A DNA stretch of 64,000 nt from Crocodylus rhombifer. Taxonomy: Eukaryota; Chordata; Crocodylia; Crocodylidae. Below, in pieces: positions 1 through 11,944 of the stretch (position 1 is the first letter of the stretch; each line of letters begins with the position of its first letter). The DNA lies in NCBI GenBank assembly GCA_038503035.1, contig JAVSML010000962.1, positions 171,439-235,438 on the forward strand, in the 5' to 3' direction. The notes under the pieces were generated by a model. That model saw nothing but the letters and a program-made list of their open reading frames with translations, made no database searches and was not told the DNA's origin. A program made the translations under genes and the position numbers.

Positions 1-47
1 GATCTATTGAGGTCCCTTCCGACCCTAGCATCTATGAATCTATGACA
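1..47 (+). mobile_element. CR1 LINE, extreme 3' end
   Basis: The first bases read as the terminal part of a CR1 3' UTR (GAGGTCCCTTCCGACC-like) followed by the short ATGAATCTATGA tail typical of the family. The rest of the copy lies outside the window. The same tail closes the copies ending near 7106, 31321 and 43278. Confidence 0.8.
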
Positions 48-2190
48 TATTACTGCCTATTCTTGGGGAAGCACAGAGCTTCTAGGTCTAGATCTTGGTC
101 TCCAGTAAGTCTTGTTTGTGCAAGCTGTATTGCTTCTTCCCCCTTTTTCCCATTGGAACATAGAGATTCTTGGAGCTGAGATGGTGTTGGCAGCAGGGTG
201 GTCCATATGGGTTACAAACTGCCATAATGTAGTTAAGCCAATGTAAAACTGTGGGTACTCTTATTTTCATTGCAACTAAACTTATTCCATTTTAGCTATT
301 ATAAAGGTTCAGCTGGGACTGTAGGCAGCTGAGCCTGTGGGTAGGCCCTGAAGGCAACCAGGTTAGCTAGGTGGAGGTACATGTTACTGGGATGTCAGGT
401 TGGGATCTGGATCAGTGTAGTGGGGAATGTGGTGCGTGGCAGGTTTCAGGAGAGCTGAGAGGGAGATCAAAGAGACATTCTCCAAGTGCAAGCCAAGGTT
501 AGCAGCCAAAAGAATAAAAGCTGGGTGCTGAGTTCCAGGGGAAATCCAAGAGCGGGGTCAGGAAAAGCTAAAGCCAAGTCAGGAGCCAGGAGAACTGGAG
601 AGAGCAGTGAACACAGGGCTTGCTGGAGCAGATTGAGGCTGTGGTCAAGGTGTGCCTGCAGCCTAAGGCTGCAGGTGTGCTTAAGGTCTGAGTGGCTCTT
701 AGCCAATCCAGTCCAAAGAACTGGGACAGTCGCAATAGCCTGGGATCAAGGTCTGGTGTGGAAGCCCAGGAGCTCAATCTAGATGGGCCCGGCTGGCCAG
801 AGACCCTGACAGCTGTAGGTGACAAGCAGGGATCCTGGTTTTCTCTGATTTAAAAAAAAAATCCCCAATTTTCAGATATAAAAAGTATTTTTAAATCTGC
901 AATATTTCATATTGCAGATACTGCAGAATACCGAATGCAATACTAAAAGATACTGCATTCCAGAACAATTTGACGTGTCATCTTAATTCACAAGCTTTTA
1001 AAGCTTTTTGGAAAACTATGCTATTAAAACATGTATATAATACAGTGGTGTTTCATTTTGATCACAGAAAGATATGGATTTTGGGTTACTTTATTTAATC
1101 TGAAAATTGGGGGGGTTTTTATTATAGAAAACCAGTATTCCTGGTGCTAAATACTAGTGTTAAGGTAACCCCAAGTAAATGCCCACAATTGCATTTTCTT
1201 ACTAAATTGGTTCAAGTTTCTGCGTAAACTGTCCCTCCCTGTGGGAGCCTAACCAAACAGCCCCTAGCAGTCTGTGGCTTATGTTATTGTTGTGATTTTT
1301 CTTGCTATCTTGGATATGGACTTTATCCGCTTAGCTTTTCTGTTGGGATTAAAAGAACAAAGAGACTTTTTCTCCACTGAATTTATACCATAGGTTCAGC
1401 AAAGTGGTATTGTGCTATATGCTAGTATGAGATTAGTGTTGTTTTTTAGGCAATTTTCCAGGTCTGCTAGTAAGATTATCAGCCCCCTCTACAAGAATTC
1501 ATTCAGGTTTGAAGGCACTGAAAGAGAATGTAAAATCCAAGTCCCATACCCAGTAAATTGGCTTTTGAATGAAAATACAGTCTTTGGGGTCAAACACACT
1601 GTTACCAAATTCCAGGACAAGGCCACTTAACTGGATGAGAATTGAAGATAGCTTCCTTTTTCTCTGAGTGATAGGGAGTCCACAGCGTTAACTTCTTCCA
1701 GATACGTGTTATTTCTTATTTAATATATACTTGTTTATGAAAGATCAGACTTTTACAAATTATTACCACACACACACGCACGAAAACGTCAAACATTTAA
1801 AAAAATGCTATCAAGCATTAAAAACTGTGATTAGGCAGGGGTCCCCTTGATAACAGAACATTTATCAGCTCTGTTATCAGCATTTAACACCCCATCAGAA
1901 AACAAAGCCTCCCTCATTACAAGCTCCTCTGAAGCAGCTTTTTGCAAGGGAAGGAATGCAGGGACATTACCATCTGAGGAGTTAATTACCTGCAAAAAGC
2001 AAGTGCCCTATCTGGTTTACACAGCATTAGCTAGCATACCACATGCTGGCTACAGTCAGTGCTGTGGGAGAGACCAGGAAGGGATTCCTGCTTAAGCAGC
2101 CAGTGGTGAGGCAGGGGAGGGGACACAGGGAAGAGCAGAGGGAAGGGGCCAGCTCTGCTGTGGAGCAGAGAGCCCTGCCCAGCCCAGAGA
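48..2190. other. KL intron 1, no recognised feature
   Basis: No exon, repeat family or RNA gene could be recognised here. There is a short CA-rich patch near 1768-1785 and an A-run near 850. Open frames near 486-825 exist on both strands over the same bases, have no recognisable domain, and look like chance frames. Confidence 0.5.
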
Positions 2191-2194
2191 GCAT

Positions 2195-2420
2195 GCCAGG
2201 ATACCGGGAGTGTCTGGTTTAGCTTAAATCAGCAAAGGGTCTGGGACAGAAATTACATAAATCAGTTTGACCTAAATCAGTTCAGTTTGATACCAGGTTT
2301 ACTCAAACCAGTTTCAGCTATTTTCAAACTGGTTTATGTGCACTGAACATCTGTTCTGTTACAAGTTTAGACCAGTTTCTGATCACTTAAACTGGTTTAT
2401 GTGTAATGTCCGTCTCTTAG
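2195..2420. repeat. Repeat rich in inverted AAACCAGTTT / AAACTGGTTT motifs
   Basis: AAACTGGTTTATGTG occurs twice (about 2324 and 2389), and AAACCAGTTT, its inverted form, lies at about 2307. Similar TCAGTTT/TTAAAC blocks surround them. The density of direct and inverted copies suggests a short non-autonomous DNA transposon, but I cannot fix its ends or its family. Confidence 0.45.
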
Positions 2421-3600
2421 CCAGAAAGTTAATGCTGCTGCCACTCAACCACTGCTGCTACAGCTGCTAGAGCTGTTGTGTTAGCATGGCTGGCACTTGG
2501 GGGCTAGTTCCATTTGCTGCCCTGCTACTGCTTCATATGTCAAATGATGATCAAACCAGAAATTTGGGAGCAGGTAAGGGTCAGGGTGGCATTAACCCTT
2601 TCAGAGCCAGCCACGTCAGCACAGAGGCTCTGGGAGCTGCTGTAAGAAGCCTGTGCTGGATCTGGTTCATGGGCTGTATTTTTGACACACTCCTGCCCTA
2701 TATGTTAACAAAGTGCCTTTGTCTTTTTTGTTATGTATGACCTTAATATATTTTGCTCCCATAAAGTCCCCTATATTTTGAAAACCATTGTAATTTTAAA
2801 CAACTTTTTCCCTTAATTTCTTATTTGTAAGATTTAATCTTAGTTTTCTTAAGCATGACCATTTCATCTAAAACTCCAAAAGGATTGTTTAGGAATTGCT
2901 TGGTAATAAATATCCAAGTATTAAATAATTATTGGGCATAAATTGCATCCTAATATTAATAAATTAGAAGTTTGCAATCTATGTAGAAAATCCCAATTTT
3001 TCTACATGATTACATCTTGTTAGTATGAGAACTTTGAAACCCTATTATAAAGATTTTTTTTTTCTGTTGCTACAGCCAAAGTTGTCTGTTGTTTTTTTTT
3101 TTTAGTGACCTTTCCTCTAGGAATCTCCTTTTCTTTTCAAAACCAAAAATATGGATAAAAGCATGTGCTGTTTTGTTTTCCATTTGTCCAGAATACATAG
3201 TTTACATAAAAGTTAGATTCCTGTATAAATCAGTTTCTATGATAGGAGAAAGTATGTGACCAGGGAAGTATAAAACTTGTGCCAGGTTTTCTGGAGCACT
3301 GGGATATCTGCGTAGAATCATTTGTGTGGAAGTGATGTTACTTTGTTGGCTGAAGATTTTGATTGTGAAAGGAGGAAAAACATGCTGATTCTTAGGTTCT
3401 TCAAGCTTTTGTCTGAAGAGTGAGAAATCTCTCTTTTATGACAAATGAAACACACACAAAATGACTACCGTTTCATATCCTGAAGACCCTGACTTATAGC
3501 AACTTTGTCTAATTCACTAAAGAGTACGTCTGTAACCACCAGATCCCTCACTGGGTGCATAGCACAGCACAGCATGACTCCACCTGACGTGACCCAACAT
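2421..3600. other. AT-rich intron 1 sequence
   Basis: This AT-rich stretch has short poly-T runs (about 3053-3064 and 3092-3103). I see no gene or clear repeat in it. Confidence 0.5.
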
Positions 3601-3604
3601 GACA

Positions 3605-3735
3605 CAGCACCATCTTCATTAATGATTTTGGACAATGGAATCAAGTGCATACTTAGCAAGCTTGCAAATGATACCATGTTAGGTGGCGCTGTAGACACTC
3701 TGAAGGTTAGGATAATGTGGGTAGACTTAAAAAAT
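3605..3735 (+). mobile_element. CR1-type LINE fragment (RT region)
   Basis: A reading frame here resembles the CR1 reverse transcriptase segment around the catalytic box: a 'D-NGI-C-LSKLANDT' stretch followed by a GGAVDTL-like stretch. Conserved CR1 has F-A-D-D-T at the catalytic site; here the second residues are changed, so the fragment is dead. It is only about 130 bp long, with no 3' tail next to it. Confidence 0.6.
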
Positions 3736-3777
3736 GGTCTGTAGTCAACCAGATGGAATCCAACAAGGACAAGTGGG

Positions 3778-3997
3778 AAGTCTGTTCACTTCACCAATGC
3801 ACCTGTCACTCCAGGGGCCATGATCTGTGACAGGGAGAATTGAGGAAAAAAACTTCCTGAGGTTGAAGACCCCTGAGCCTGGCTCTGGGGGCTGGGCTCA
3901 GGGGGCTGGAGGCTCAGGTAGTTTTTATCTTGGTCCTCCCTGTCACAGGTCACGGCCCCCAGAGGGAAAGGTGCATCGGTGAGGTGAACAGAAGACT
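3778..3997. repeat. Imperfect palindrome, about 220 bp
   Basis: The bases at 3778-3838 reappear in inverted form at 3937-3997 at roughly 80 per cent identity by eye (TGCACCT / AGGTGCA, CTGTGACAGGGAG / CTCCCTGTCACAG). The inner sequences, including the AAAAACT and CCTGAGCC blocks, also pair. It sits just 5' of the CR1 that follows and is not part of that element's ORF. Confidence 0.65.
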
Positions 3998-4309
3998 CCA
4001 GTGATGGTGCCATTGTGAGGGAGTTGGCTTCTTTACCTACACTTCTCACTTCAGTGAGAGAGGTTGTGGATTGTTGGGAAAGCATGGCCTCCATCTCCCC
4101 TGGAAAGGAAAGAAGCTCTTCTCAGCCAGAATGGCTGATCTACTCCACAAGGCTTTAAACTAAGGTTGTTGGGGGACAGGCGTTCAATCAACAGTTCTTG
4201 CCCAGGTCATGTCAATCACAGCAGTAACAGCATAGGTAGCCCAAGGGAACCCACTCTGAGAGCCCAAGGAAAGCTTATGTCCCATCACATAAGAAAGCCT
4301 AGGGCTTCC

Positions 4310-7106
4310 CATGACAGACTTAACTGCCTGTAAACAAATGCCAGGAGCTTAGGTAACAAGCAACAGGAGCTGGCCCTTTTTCTGACTGATAATGATTATG
4401 ACCTCGTAGGGATAATGAAGACCTGGTGGGACTCTTCCTATGGCTGGTCAGTAGGTATAGAAGTCAATACCCTATACAGGACAGATTGTGTTGGGAAAAG
4501 GGGTGAGGGTGTAGCTCTCCATGTCAAGGGGCAGTACGCTTCCCTTCAAACTGAATTTATTAACCATGGAGGGCATCTTGAGACCATCTGGGTTAAAATA
4601 TGGGGGGAACATGGGAAAGGGGATATACTTATAGGAGTCTATTACAGACCTCCTAACCAAGAAGAAGAACTGGACCTCAAATTTAATAGGGAACTGGCCG
4701 AGGCCGCTTGTTCCCAATGTATGATCATCATGGGAGACTTCAACCTCTCTGACATCTTGTGGGATGAGCACACGGCCAGGTCTGACTAGTCGTGTAACTC
4801 CTTGCCTGCATGGTTGACCTGTACCTAATGCAAGAGGTCTATGAGCCAACTAGGGGAGAGGCACTGCTGCATTTGGTTCTGGCCAAAGGGGATGATCTGG
4901 TGAGTGATCTGAGGATCTGGGGCAAGCTTGGTGACAGCAACCATGATCTAATTACTTTCTCTGTCCAACACAGGGCAGACAAATTCCTCAGTAAAACAGA
5001 AATCCTCAACTTTGGGAAGGCTGACTTCCAGAAAGTCAGGAGACTGGTCAGTCACTAAGGGACCATGACCTCCTAGGTAGGGGAGTCCATGAGGAATGGT
5101 TGTTCCTAAAGAACTCAACCCTCAAAGTGCAAGGGAAGTCCATCCTGTCCCACAGGAAATGCAGAGGACAGGGAAGACCCCTTGGCTCAACAGAGAACTT
5201 CTGGGTCTCCTGAAACAAAAGAGAAGCCTACATCAAATGGAAAAATGGAATCATCACGAAGGACGACTACTCAGAACTAGCCCATACCTGTAGGGAGTAG
5301 TCCAGAAAAGCCAAGGCAGCAACTGAACTCAGGCTAGCCACCATAATCAAGGATAACAAAAAGTTGTTCTTCAGATATGTGGGAAGTTGGAAGAAGAACA
5401 AAAGCAACACTGGCCCCCTGTGAGATCAAATCGGGCAGCTGACATCTGACGCCCAAGAAAAGGCTAATCTAAATGATTACTTTTAGATCGGCTTTTCACC
5501 TGCTCGAGGGCTCTCAGACAAGACACTAAGCAACCAGGGCTTGGGAGATGGGCCCACAATTGACAGATCAAGTAAGAGAACACCTCGAGAGGCTTGACAT
5601 CCATAAGTCCACAGGCCCAGATGGATTACACCTGAGAGTTTTAAAAGAGCTGGTAGACATCATAGCATGCCCTATGGCCAAGATATTTGAAAGCTTGTGG
5701 TGCTTGGGTGATGTACCGGAAGACTGGAAAAGAGCCAACATGGTCCCAATCTTCAAGAAAGGGAAAAAAGATGATCCAGGGTATTACATACCTATCAGTC
5801 TGACATTCATCCCTGGAAAGATTTTGGAGAAAATTATTAAGGGATCTATCTGCAACAGGCTAACGGAAGGCAACCTACTAAATGCCAGCCAACATGGTTT
5901 TATTACTGGAAAGTCTTGCCTAACCAACTTATCTCTTTCTATGACCAAGCGACGCGTTGCCTGGACAAGGGAGATGAGGTTGGACTTCAAGAATTCCTTT
6001 GACTTGGTTGTGAGGACATTGTGGGAGACCAAGCTGGGGAACTGTGGCCTTGGCCATCTCACGGTCCAATGGCTGAGGAAGTGGCTCCAGGGTTGGACGC
6101 AAAGGGTACTAGTTGATGGGAACAAATCAACATGGCACAAGGTTACCAATGGAGTCCCCCAGGGCTCAGTGCTCAGGATGGTCACTAATGACCTGGATTT
6201 GGGCATCAGATGTGGACTGGCAAAGTTCACGGACAACACTAATCTATGGGGGAAGGTGGTCACACTGAAGGACAGGCTGGGAATACAGGCTGGCCTGGAC
6301 ATGCTTGCAAAGTAGGAAGACCTAACCTGATGGCATTCAATGTAGAGAAATGCAGGGTACTCCACCATGGGAGACAGAAAACCCAGCATCATTCTTATAG
6401 GCACAGTGGTGCTACATTCGCTAGCACTGTGACTGAAAGGGACTTGGTGGTCTTGATTGACCACAAGATGAACATTAGCCCCCCAATTCAATGCCATGGC
6501 CAGCAGAGCAAACCAAACTCTTGGCATGCATCCACTGATGTATCTTGAGCAAAACCAGGGACATCATCCTCCCACTTTACTTTGCCTTAGTGAGGCCACA
6601 GCTGGAGTATCACATCCAATTTTGGGCCCCTCACTTCAGAAGGGATGTGGATAAGCTTGAAAGAGTCCAGAGGAGAGCCACCTGTATGATCAAAGGCCAA
6701 AAGAGCAAGCCTTATGAGAGGCTGAGGGACATGGGGCTCTTTTGCCTGGTGAAGAGAAGGCTCAAGGAGGACTTGGTGGCTGCCTATAAGCATAGAAGGG
6801 GGGAGCACCAGAATCTGGGAGAGCAGTTGTTCTCCAGGGCCCCCCAAAGGATAACTAGGTTTAATGGCCACAAACTTCTAGAAGGCTGATTCAGACTCAG
6901 TAGAAGGAAAAATTTCTTTAAAGTCTGAGTGTCCAAGGTCTGGAACAGACTCCCCCTCAAAAGGTGGTGCAAGCACCTCTCTGGACTCATTCAGAAGGCA
7001 TTTAGATGTTTATCTTGCTAGGATCATCTGATCCCTGCAGACTTCCTGCCTCTGATGATCTCATGAGGGCCCTTCCAGCCCCCAATGTCTATGAAATCTA
7101 TGAAGT
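4310..7106 (+). mobile_element. CR1 LINE, long but degenerate copy (EN + RT + 3' UTR)
   Basis: CR1 encodes one large protein with an apurinic-type endonuclease followed by a reverse transcriptase. Here the endonuclease begins near 4320 (KTNA-S-GNKQQEL-like), runs through GVALHVKGQ and YYRPPNQ, and reaches the catalytic MGDFN near 4730. The RT starts near 5548 (HKSTGPDGLHLRVLKEL) and runs through VPQGSVL near 6155 to the C-terminal region at 6545-6889. The 3' UTR ends with the CTATGAAATCTATGA tail. The copy is broken by stops and frameshifts, the catalytic FADD box reads FTDN (about 6227), and the segment after VPQGSVL is shortened. It lies sense to KL inside intron 1. Confidence 0.9.
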
Positions 7107-7196
7107 CTTGTGCTTGGGACAAAATAATTGTGTGCAGGTACAGAATGGGGAATGAGTGGCATTATTGAAGAGAAAATGCTTGGGGTTACAGTTGAC

Positions 7197-7390
7197 CAGG
7201 GTGCTCAACCCCTGGCCCATGGGTCAGATCAGGCCCTCAGAGCCATGTTGCTGGGCCACAGAGCCTCCCAAAGATTTAAAAGTTTGGTGCACTGTGGGGT
7301 CAGATCTGGATGCTGACCCTGGGATCTCGCCCAAAGACCAGCTTCATGCCACTCATTCAGTTCATGGGTCTAAAAGGTGGAGCACCACTG
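7197..7390. mobile_element. Non-autonomous hAT-like element
   Basis: The left end CAGGGTGCTCAACC matches the inverted right end (CAGTGGTGCTCCACC when read inward), giving imperfect terminal inverted repeats around a 194-bp non-coding body. CAG...CTG ends are typical of hAT transposons. I see no exact 8-bp target duplication, so the insertion is old or the ends are slightly misplaced. Confidence 0.5.
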
Positions 7391-7439
7391 TGTTACTTTA
7401 AATCCTGTCTCTTGAATAAGAGCTAGCACCCTTTTGGTT

Positions 7440-8062
7440 GCTTGTTTAACTTGTTGCTCAGTTGGTTCAAAGATCAGAATGTCGTCAACATATGAAAATA
7501 TTTGAGATCTATCTCGCGGATCTAGCTGATCCAGCATACTCGCTACATGATGGTGACAGATGGCATGTGAAATCCCTGGGGCACCCGACAGAAGATATAC
7601 TGCTGATCTTTCAACATAAGTGCGAATCTATCTTGGGAATCTGGATGGAGAGGTATTACAAAGAAACAGCCAAATCTATTACAGAGAAATACTTGGAGGT
7701 GGCTTGCACTGTTTGTATTACCTCTTATATTAGCTGCAATTGTTGCCATGGGCATGGTGTCCTTATTAATCCTCCTGTAGTCAACAGTTAATCTCCAAGT
7801 GTGTCCATTTGCCTTCAATACTGGGAAATTAAATGGGGAATTAGTCTTTTTTAACAACCCCTTGTGACTCTAAATCATGGATTATTTCCTTTAATTGTGC
7901 TTCTTCCTCTTTTGGATAGCAGTATTGTTTATGGGGTGGGACACACTCTCCCATGATTTTCACACAGGATTTAATTTTACTAAAGTCAGTCTTTTTCTTT
8001 GTCCACACTGCGGAAAATTTATTTTTCCACTCATTTGCTTGTTCAGCAGTGAGAGCTGTCAC
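7440..8062 (-). pseudogene. Endogenous retrovirus pol fragment (reverse transcriptase)
   Basis: On the - strand, a piece at 7841-8062 resembles the linker and start of a retroviral RT. It is followed, out of frame, by a piece at 7543-7857 with the SPFN-P-L, TVDYRRINK and IPLHPDSQ...F-RVPQGF blocks. A further shifted stretch encodes a YVDD-type active site at 7481-7492. Together these are RT blocks in the correct order, broken by at least two frame changes. TVDYR and VPQGF suggest an ERV of class III or spuma-like type, but the class assignment is tentative. No gag, env or flanking LTR pair was found. It is an inactive relic. Confidence 0.75.
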
Positions 8063-8357
8063 GTGGGTTTTTTCTGGTTATGATTGTGCTTGTGTCTGCC
8101 TGCCAAGATTGAAGGGGAAGTGATTCCACTCTCCACAATATGTTTTTTGGAAAATCGATTATTATTTGATTTTCAAATAGCCAATCAGACCTGAGAATCA
8201 TTGTTTCTAACATCTACGTGGTGTGAATTAAATTTCCCATGGTTTTAAAACCCTGCAGTCAAAGGAGCATGTAATCATTCTTGCTCTGCACTTTGCTTCC
8301 CCTGGAAAGATTGCAACATAGTGGTTGTTGCCTTAATTCCTTCTGTCAGAGTGATTT
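8063..8357. other. Intron 1 sequence between ERV and CR1
   Basis: I see no gene or clear repeat here. A short inverted pair (GAAAATC...GATTTTC) lies near 8153-8177. Confidence 0.5.
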
Positions 8358-10412
8358 GTTTCATAGTTTCATAGTAGGTAAGGTCGGAAGGGATCTGAGC
8401 AGATCATCAAGTCCAACCCCCTGCCTTGGGCAAGAAAGAATGCTGCCTCTTTTTGAAGACCCCCAGGGTAGAAGCCAGCACCATTTTCCTTGAAAGTTGG
8501 TTCCAGATCCTCGCCACCCTGACTGTGAAGTAGCGTCTCCTGATAGCTAGCCTGAATCAACTTTCAGTCAACTTATGGCCGTTGTTCCTCATTATTCCCG
8601 GTAGTGCTCAGGGGAACAGGGACTCCCCCATAGCCTTCTGGTCCCCCCTGGCCAGTTTGTAGATGGCCACCAGATCTCCTCTCAGCCTTCTCTTGTGGAG
8701 GCTGAACAGGTTCAGGTCCCATAGGCTCCACTTGTAGGACCTGCCCTGCTGCCCCCTGATCATGAGCGTGGCTCTCCTCTGGACCCTCTCTATGCTTTCC
8801 ACATCCCTCCTGAAGTGCAGAGCCAAGAACTGGACACAGTACTTCAACTGTGGCCTGACCAGTGTCGCACAGAGGGGGAGTATCACCTCCTTGGACCTGC
8901 TTGTGATGCATCTGTGGATGCATTACACAGTGCGGTTAGCTTTCCTGACTACATCCCCATGTTCATTCTGGAATCAATAATGACACCAAGATCCTTTTCT
9001 GCCTCTGTGCTGACTAGAAGGGAGTTCTCCAGCCTGTAGGTATGCTACTACTGGTTCTTCCTCCCGAGGTGCAGTACCTTGCACTTGTTAGTATTGAATC
9101 CCATCCTGTTTTCATCCGCCCACCCCGTCCTTCTCCTTCAGCATGCCCACTTCTCCCCACATCTTGGTGTCATCCGTGAATTTGAACAAGGTGCTTTTCA
9201 CCCCCTCATCCAAGTCGCTGATGAAGATGTTGAACAGTGTGGGCCCGAGGGCTGAGTCCTGGGGGTCGAAAAAGACTCATCCACCACCACTCTCTGGGTG
9301 CGGCCCTCCAGCCAATTTGCAACCCATCTGACTGTGTAGGCATCAATGCCACAGTCGCCCTGGCCCCTGCTCAAAAAGATGGAGGCAAAGAAATTATTAA
9401 AGAGGTTAGCTTTGTCATCTGGTGTGACCACCAGATTTCCTAGCATATCCTGCAGAGGCCCTACATTACCCGGTACCTTCTTTCTACTCCCTATGTATAT
9501 AAAAAAGGACTTCTTGTTATCCTTGGGTTGCTAGTCCCAGTTCCATCTCCGCCTTAGCCTTCCTAACAGCCCCCCTACAGCCCCGAGCAACCGAGGTATA
9601 GCCCTCCCTGGTGATGGCCCCTCCCTACTATTGGGTGTATGCCTCCTTTTTATCTAGGAGACGTTCCCAGATGCTTTAATGAACCGTAGGGACTTTTGCA
9701 CCCTCTTGCCCCGCTTTCATCCACATTGGGATCATCTCTCTTTGGGCTTGAAGGATCGTCTCCTTAAGGAATGACCACTCTTCCTGGACTCCCAACTCTC
9801 CTTCCCTCCAGGACCTCAGTGCCTCCATGACTAGTCTCCTTACTTCATTGAAATCCACCCTCCTGAAGTCTAAGGCTGTTGCCTTGCTGCAGGCCTTGGA
9901 CACCCTGCGCTGGATGGTGAATTCCAGTAGGCGATGATCGCTATCGCCCAGGTGGTCGAGAATCTGCAGTCTGCTCACCAGGTCATCGCCCGTGGCCAGG
10001 ACCAGGTCCAACATGGCATTTCCCGTGGTGGGACTGTGCACCTCCTGGGTTAAATGGAGGTTCTGTAACTCAGCTAGGAACCTATGTGAGCGGTCAGACC
10101 TGGCTTACTGCTCTTTCTAGCAGATGTCCAGGTAGTTTAGGTCACCCATGATGACCACGTCCCTTGACTTTACTGCCTCCACAAGCTGACCTGAGAATTC
10201 CCGGTCCAGCTTTTCCCCCTAGTCAGGTGGCCTGTAGTAAATCCCTACCATTAACTCCCTTTCCCCCGACCCCCTTGTATATGGACCAAGAGCACTTCAG
10301 TCTGCCCCTCCTCTGACCCAGTGCTGTTTGTTGAGGACATGTGTTGCTCTTTGACATAGAGCACCACACCCCTACCTTTCCTCCCTGTTCTCCCTCCTGT
10401 ACAGTCTATAGC
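8358..10412 (-). mobile_element. CR1 LINE, antisense to KL, internally deleted
   Basis: The 3' tail is at 8358-8374 (TTTCATAGTTTCATAG), so the element reads right to left. The RT C-terminal part is at 8608-8886. More RT (GRTQRVVVD) and the front of the RT domain lie at 9198-9446, and the endonuclease C-terminus with the inter-domain linker at 9676-10041. Endonuclease sequence continues to about 10412. Compared with the copy at 61241-63365, roughly 560 bp of central RT are missing at about 9345-9370, where the flanking RT parts are joined directly. Confidence 0.88.
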
Positions 10413-10737
10413 TGCGATAATAAAATGGAGTTTTTAAGTTACTTACAGGACCAGACTAACATGGTTACATTTCACTACTATCACACTCTGTTAGGACATG
10501 TAGCATGAACTGAACTAATGTAGCTGATGCTAACATAGGGTGTCTGTGTGTAATGATGTCTATAGTGATTTGTATGTGTCTGTATGAGTGGTGTGTCCAA
10601 ACCTCTATGTCTGATTCACGTAATTAATAATTGTGGCATTTTGCCTTATTCCCCCTTATAAAGTCTTGCTCTTGATTTGATAAATTGGCAATCCAAAGTA
10701 ACAACTGTTGAATGTCAACCAGTGGTGTGATCTCATT
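10413..10737. other. Intron 1 sequence, no recognised feature
   Basis: This is AT-rich sequence with TGTGTGTAATG-type short motifs. It shows no coding or repeat signal that I can name. Confidence 0.5.
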
Positions 10738-10932
10738 GCAAAAAAGGTCAACAGCATACTGGGTTGCATCAACGGAAGTGTCACTTGCAAATCGAGGGAA
10801 GTGATTCTTCTGCTCTGTTTAGTACTGGTGAGGCCTCCTTTGAATACTGTGTCCAGTTTTGGCCTTTAGCAGGGAGCTAGACTAGTTGACCTAGTGATGT
10901 CACTTTCAGCCCTATTTGCCTATGAACCTAAG
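10738..10932 (+). mobile_element. CR1 LINE 3' fragment
   Basis: The frame shows the late-RT blocks N-ILGCING-V and REVILLLCLVLVRPPLNTV-SFG. It then jumps to a 3' UTR-like end (CTAGACTAGTTGACCTAGTG...TATGAACC), so the C-terminal RT tail is deleted. Confidence 0.7.
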
Positions 10933-11275
10933 TTCATATTCAGTTTTGCAAACATTTATGTGTGGTTGAAGAAATCTGTATTCCAAAGGAGGTTGGCTTT
11001 TGGTGGTGACAATGACTAGTTTCTGGTGTTTTTCAGCTAACACTGGTCTCCCTAAATTAACTTTTTGCACCTGTGGATTGAAGTCAAAGCCTCTGTCTCT
11101 ATTTGAGCATGTTGATATCTAGCTCTTGTTAGTATCTGTCATGCATAAGCCAATAGTCTCCTGTTCTGACCATATTGTACTAAGAGGACTATTCAGATAC
11201 CTTTGTTGTGGGCATTCATAGTTTTGTGCAGACAGTTATGAGAACTCAGGACTGGAGTTTTATATACATCTGATA
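10933..11275. other. Intron 1 sequence, no recognised feature
   Basis: No coding, RNA or repeat signal was recognised between the CR1 fragment and the hAT-like insertion. Confidence 0.5.
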
Positions 11276-11504
11276 AAGTAGACCAGGAGTAAGAAACCGC
11301 TCGTATGCCAGAGCATGGTATACAAAGGCATTATGCTTGGCATGTGCACTTCAGGGAAGAGGCTGGGGCTGTGCTGCTACAACAAGTATCGGGGTCCTCA
11401 TGGCTCACCCACTGTTTGCCCCTGGCACGCCAGCATCTTACAAGTTGAGGTTTGAGGTGTTTTTGGCACTCTGCCCAAAAATGTTGCCAACGCCTGAAGT
11501 AGAC
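11276..11504. mobile_element. hAT-like non-autonomous element with perfect 8-bp TSD
   Basis: A 213-bp body at 11284-11496 begins CAGGAGTAAGAAACC and ends, read inward from the right, CAGGCGTTGGCAACA. It is flanked on both sides by the identical octamer AAGTAGAC (11276-11283 and 11497-11504). An 8-bp target duplication with CAG...CTG ends is the hallmark of hAT transposition. The body has no transposase frame, so the element was mobilised in trans. Confidence 0.85.
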
Positions 11505-11939
11505 TATAGCCTACAAAAGTTCATGCCTGTTTGAACGAATTGGTCTATAAGGTGCCACCCTGCCGGGCCTTCTTGACTAACTTCAAGTTAACATGACTAA
11601 CAACCTCAAATTATCTGTTATAAAGTAGTTCCCTCAGCTCCTAATACAGAAGAAAAGAGATTTATGGAAAGTTATAAGAAGTTATAACTGTTAGAGATGA
11701 AGTTATAAGATAAGGTTATCAGATGTGATAACACATGCCTCACATGTTGTTTACAACAAGTCCTCAAGAGTTGTTGTCATGCTTTTACATGTAAAATATT
11801 TTAAGTTACCAATATCCAAGTATGGTAAAAGACTGAGATTTCTGGAAGAGAATGTTTTCTGCTCGGAAGCCGTATAGATAAAAGCTGCTTGACACACTAC
11901 TTGAGACATGATATCCTCTGTTATAAATTTTGATTAACA
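11505..11939. other. Intron 1 sequence, no recognised feature
   Basis: AT-rich unique-looking sequence with repeated AGTTATAA words near 11667-11720. No gene was seen. Confidence 0.5.
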
Positions 11940-11944
11940 TCTTT

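Noticed and set aside
7440..8062. Intact provirus
   Set aside because: Only an RT piece in several frames; no gag, env or LTR pair nearby.
8153..8177. GAAAATC...GATTTTC inverted pair as a regulatory palindrome
   Set aside because: Seven-base arms in AT-rich DNA are expected by chance.
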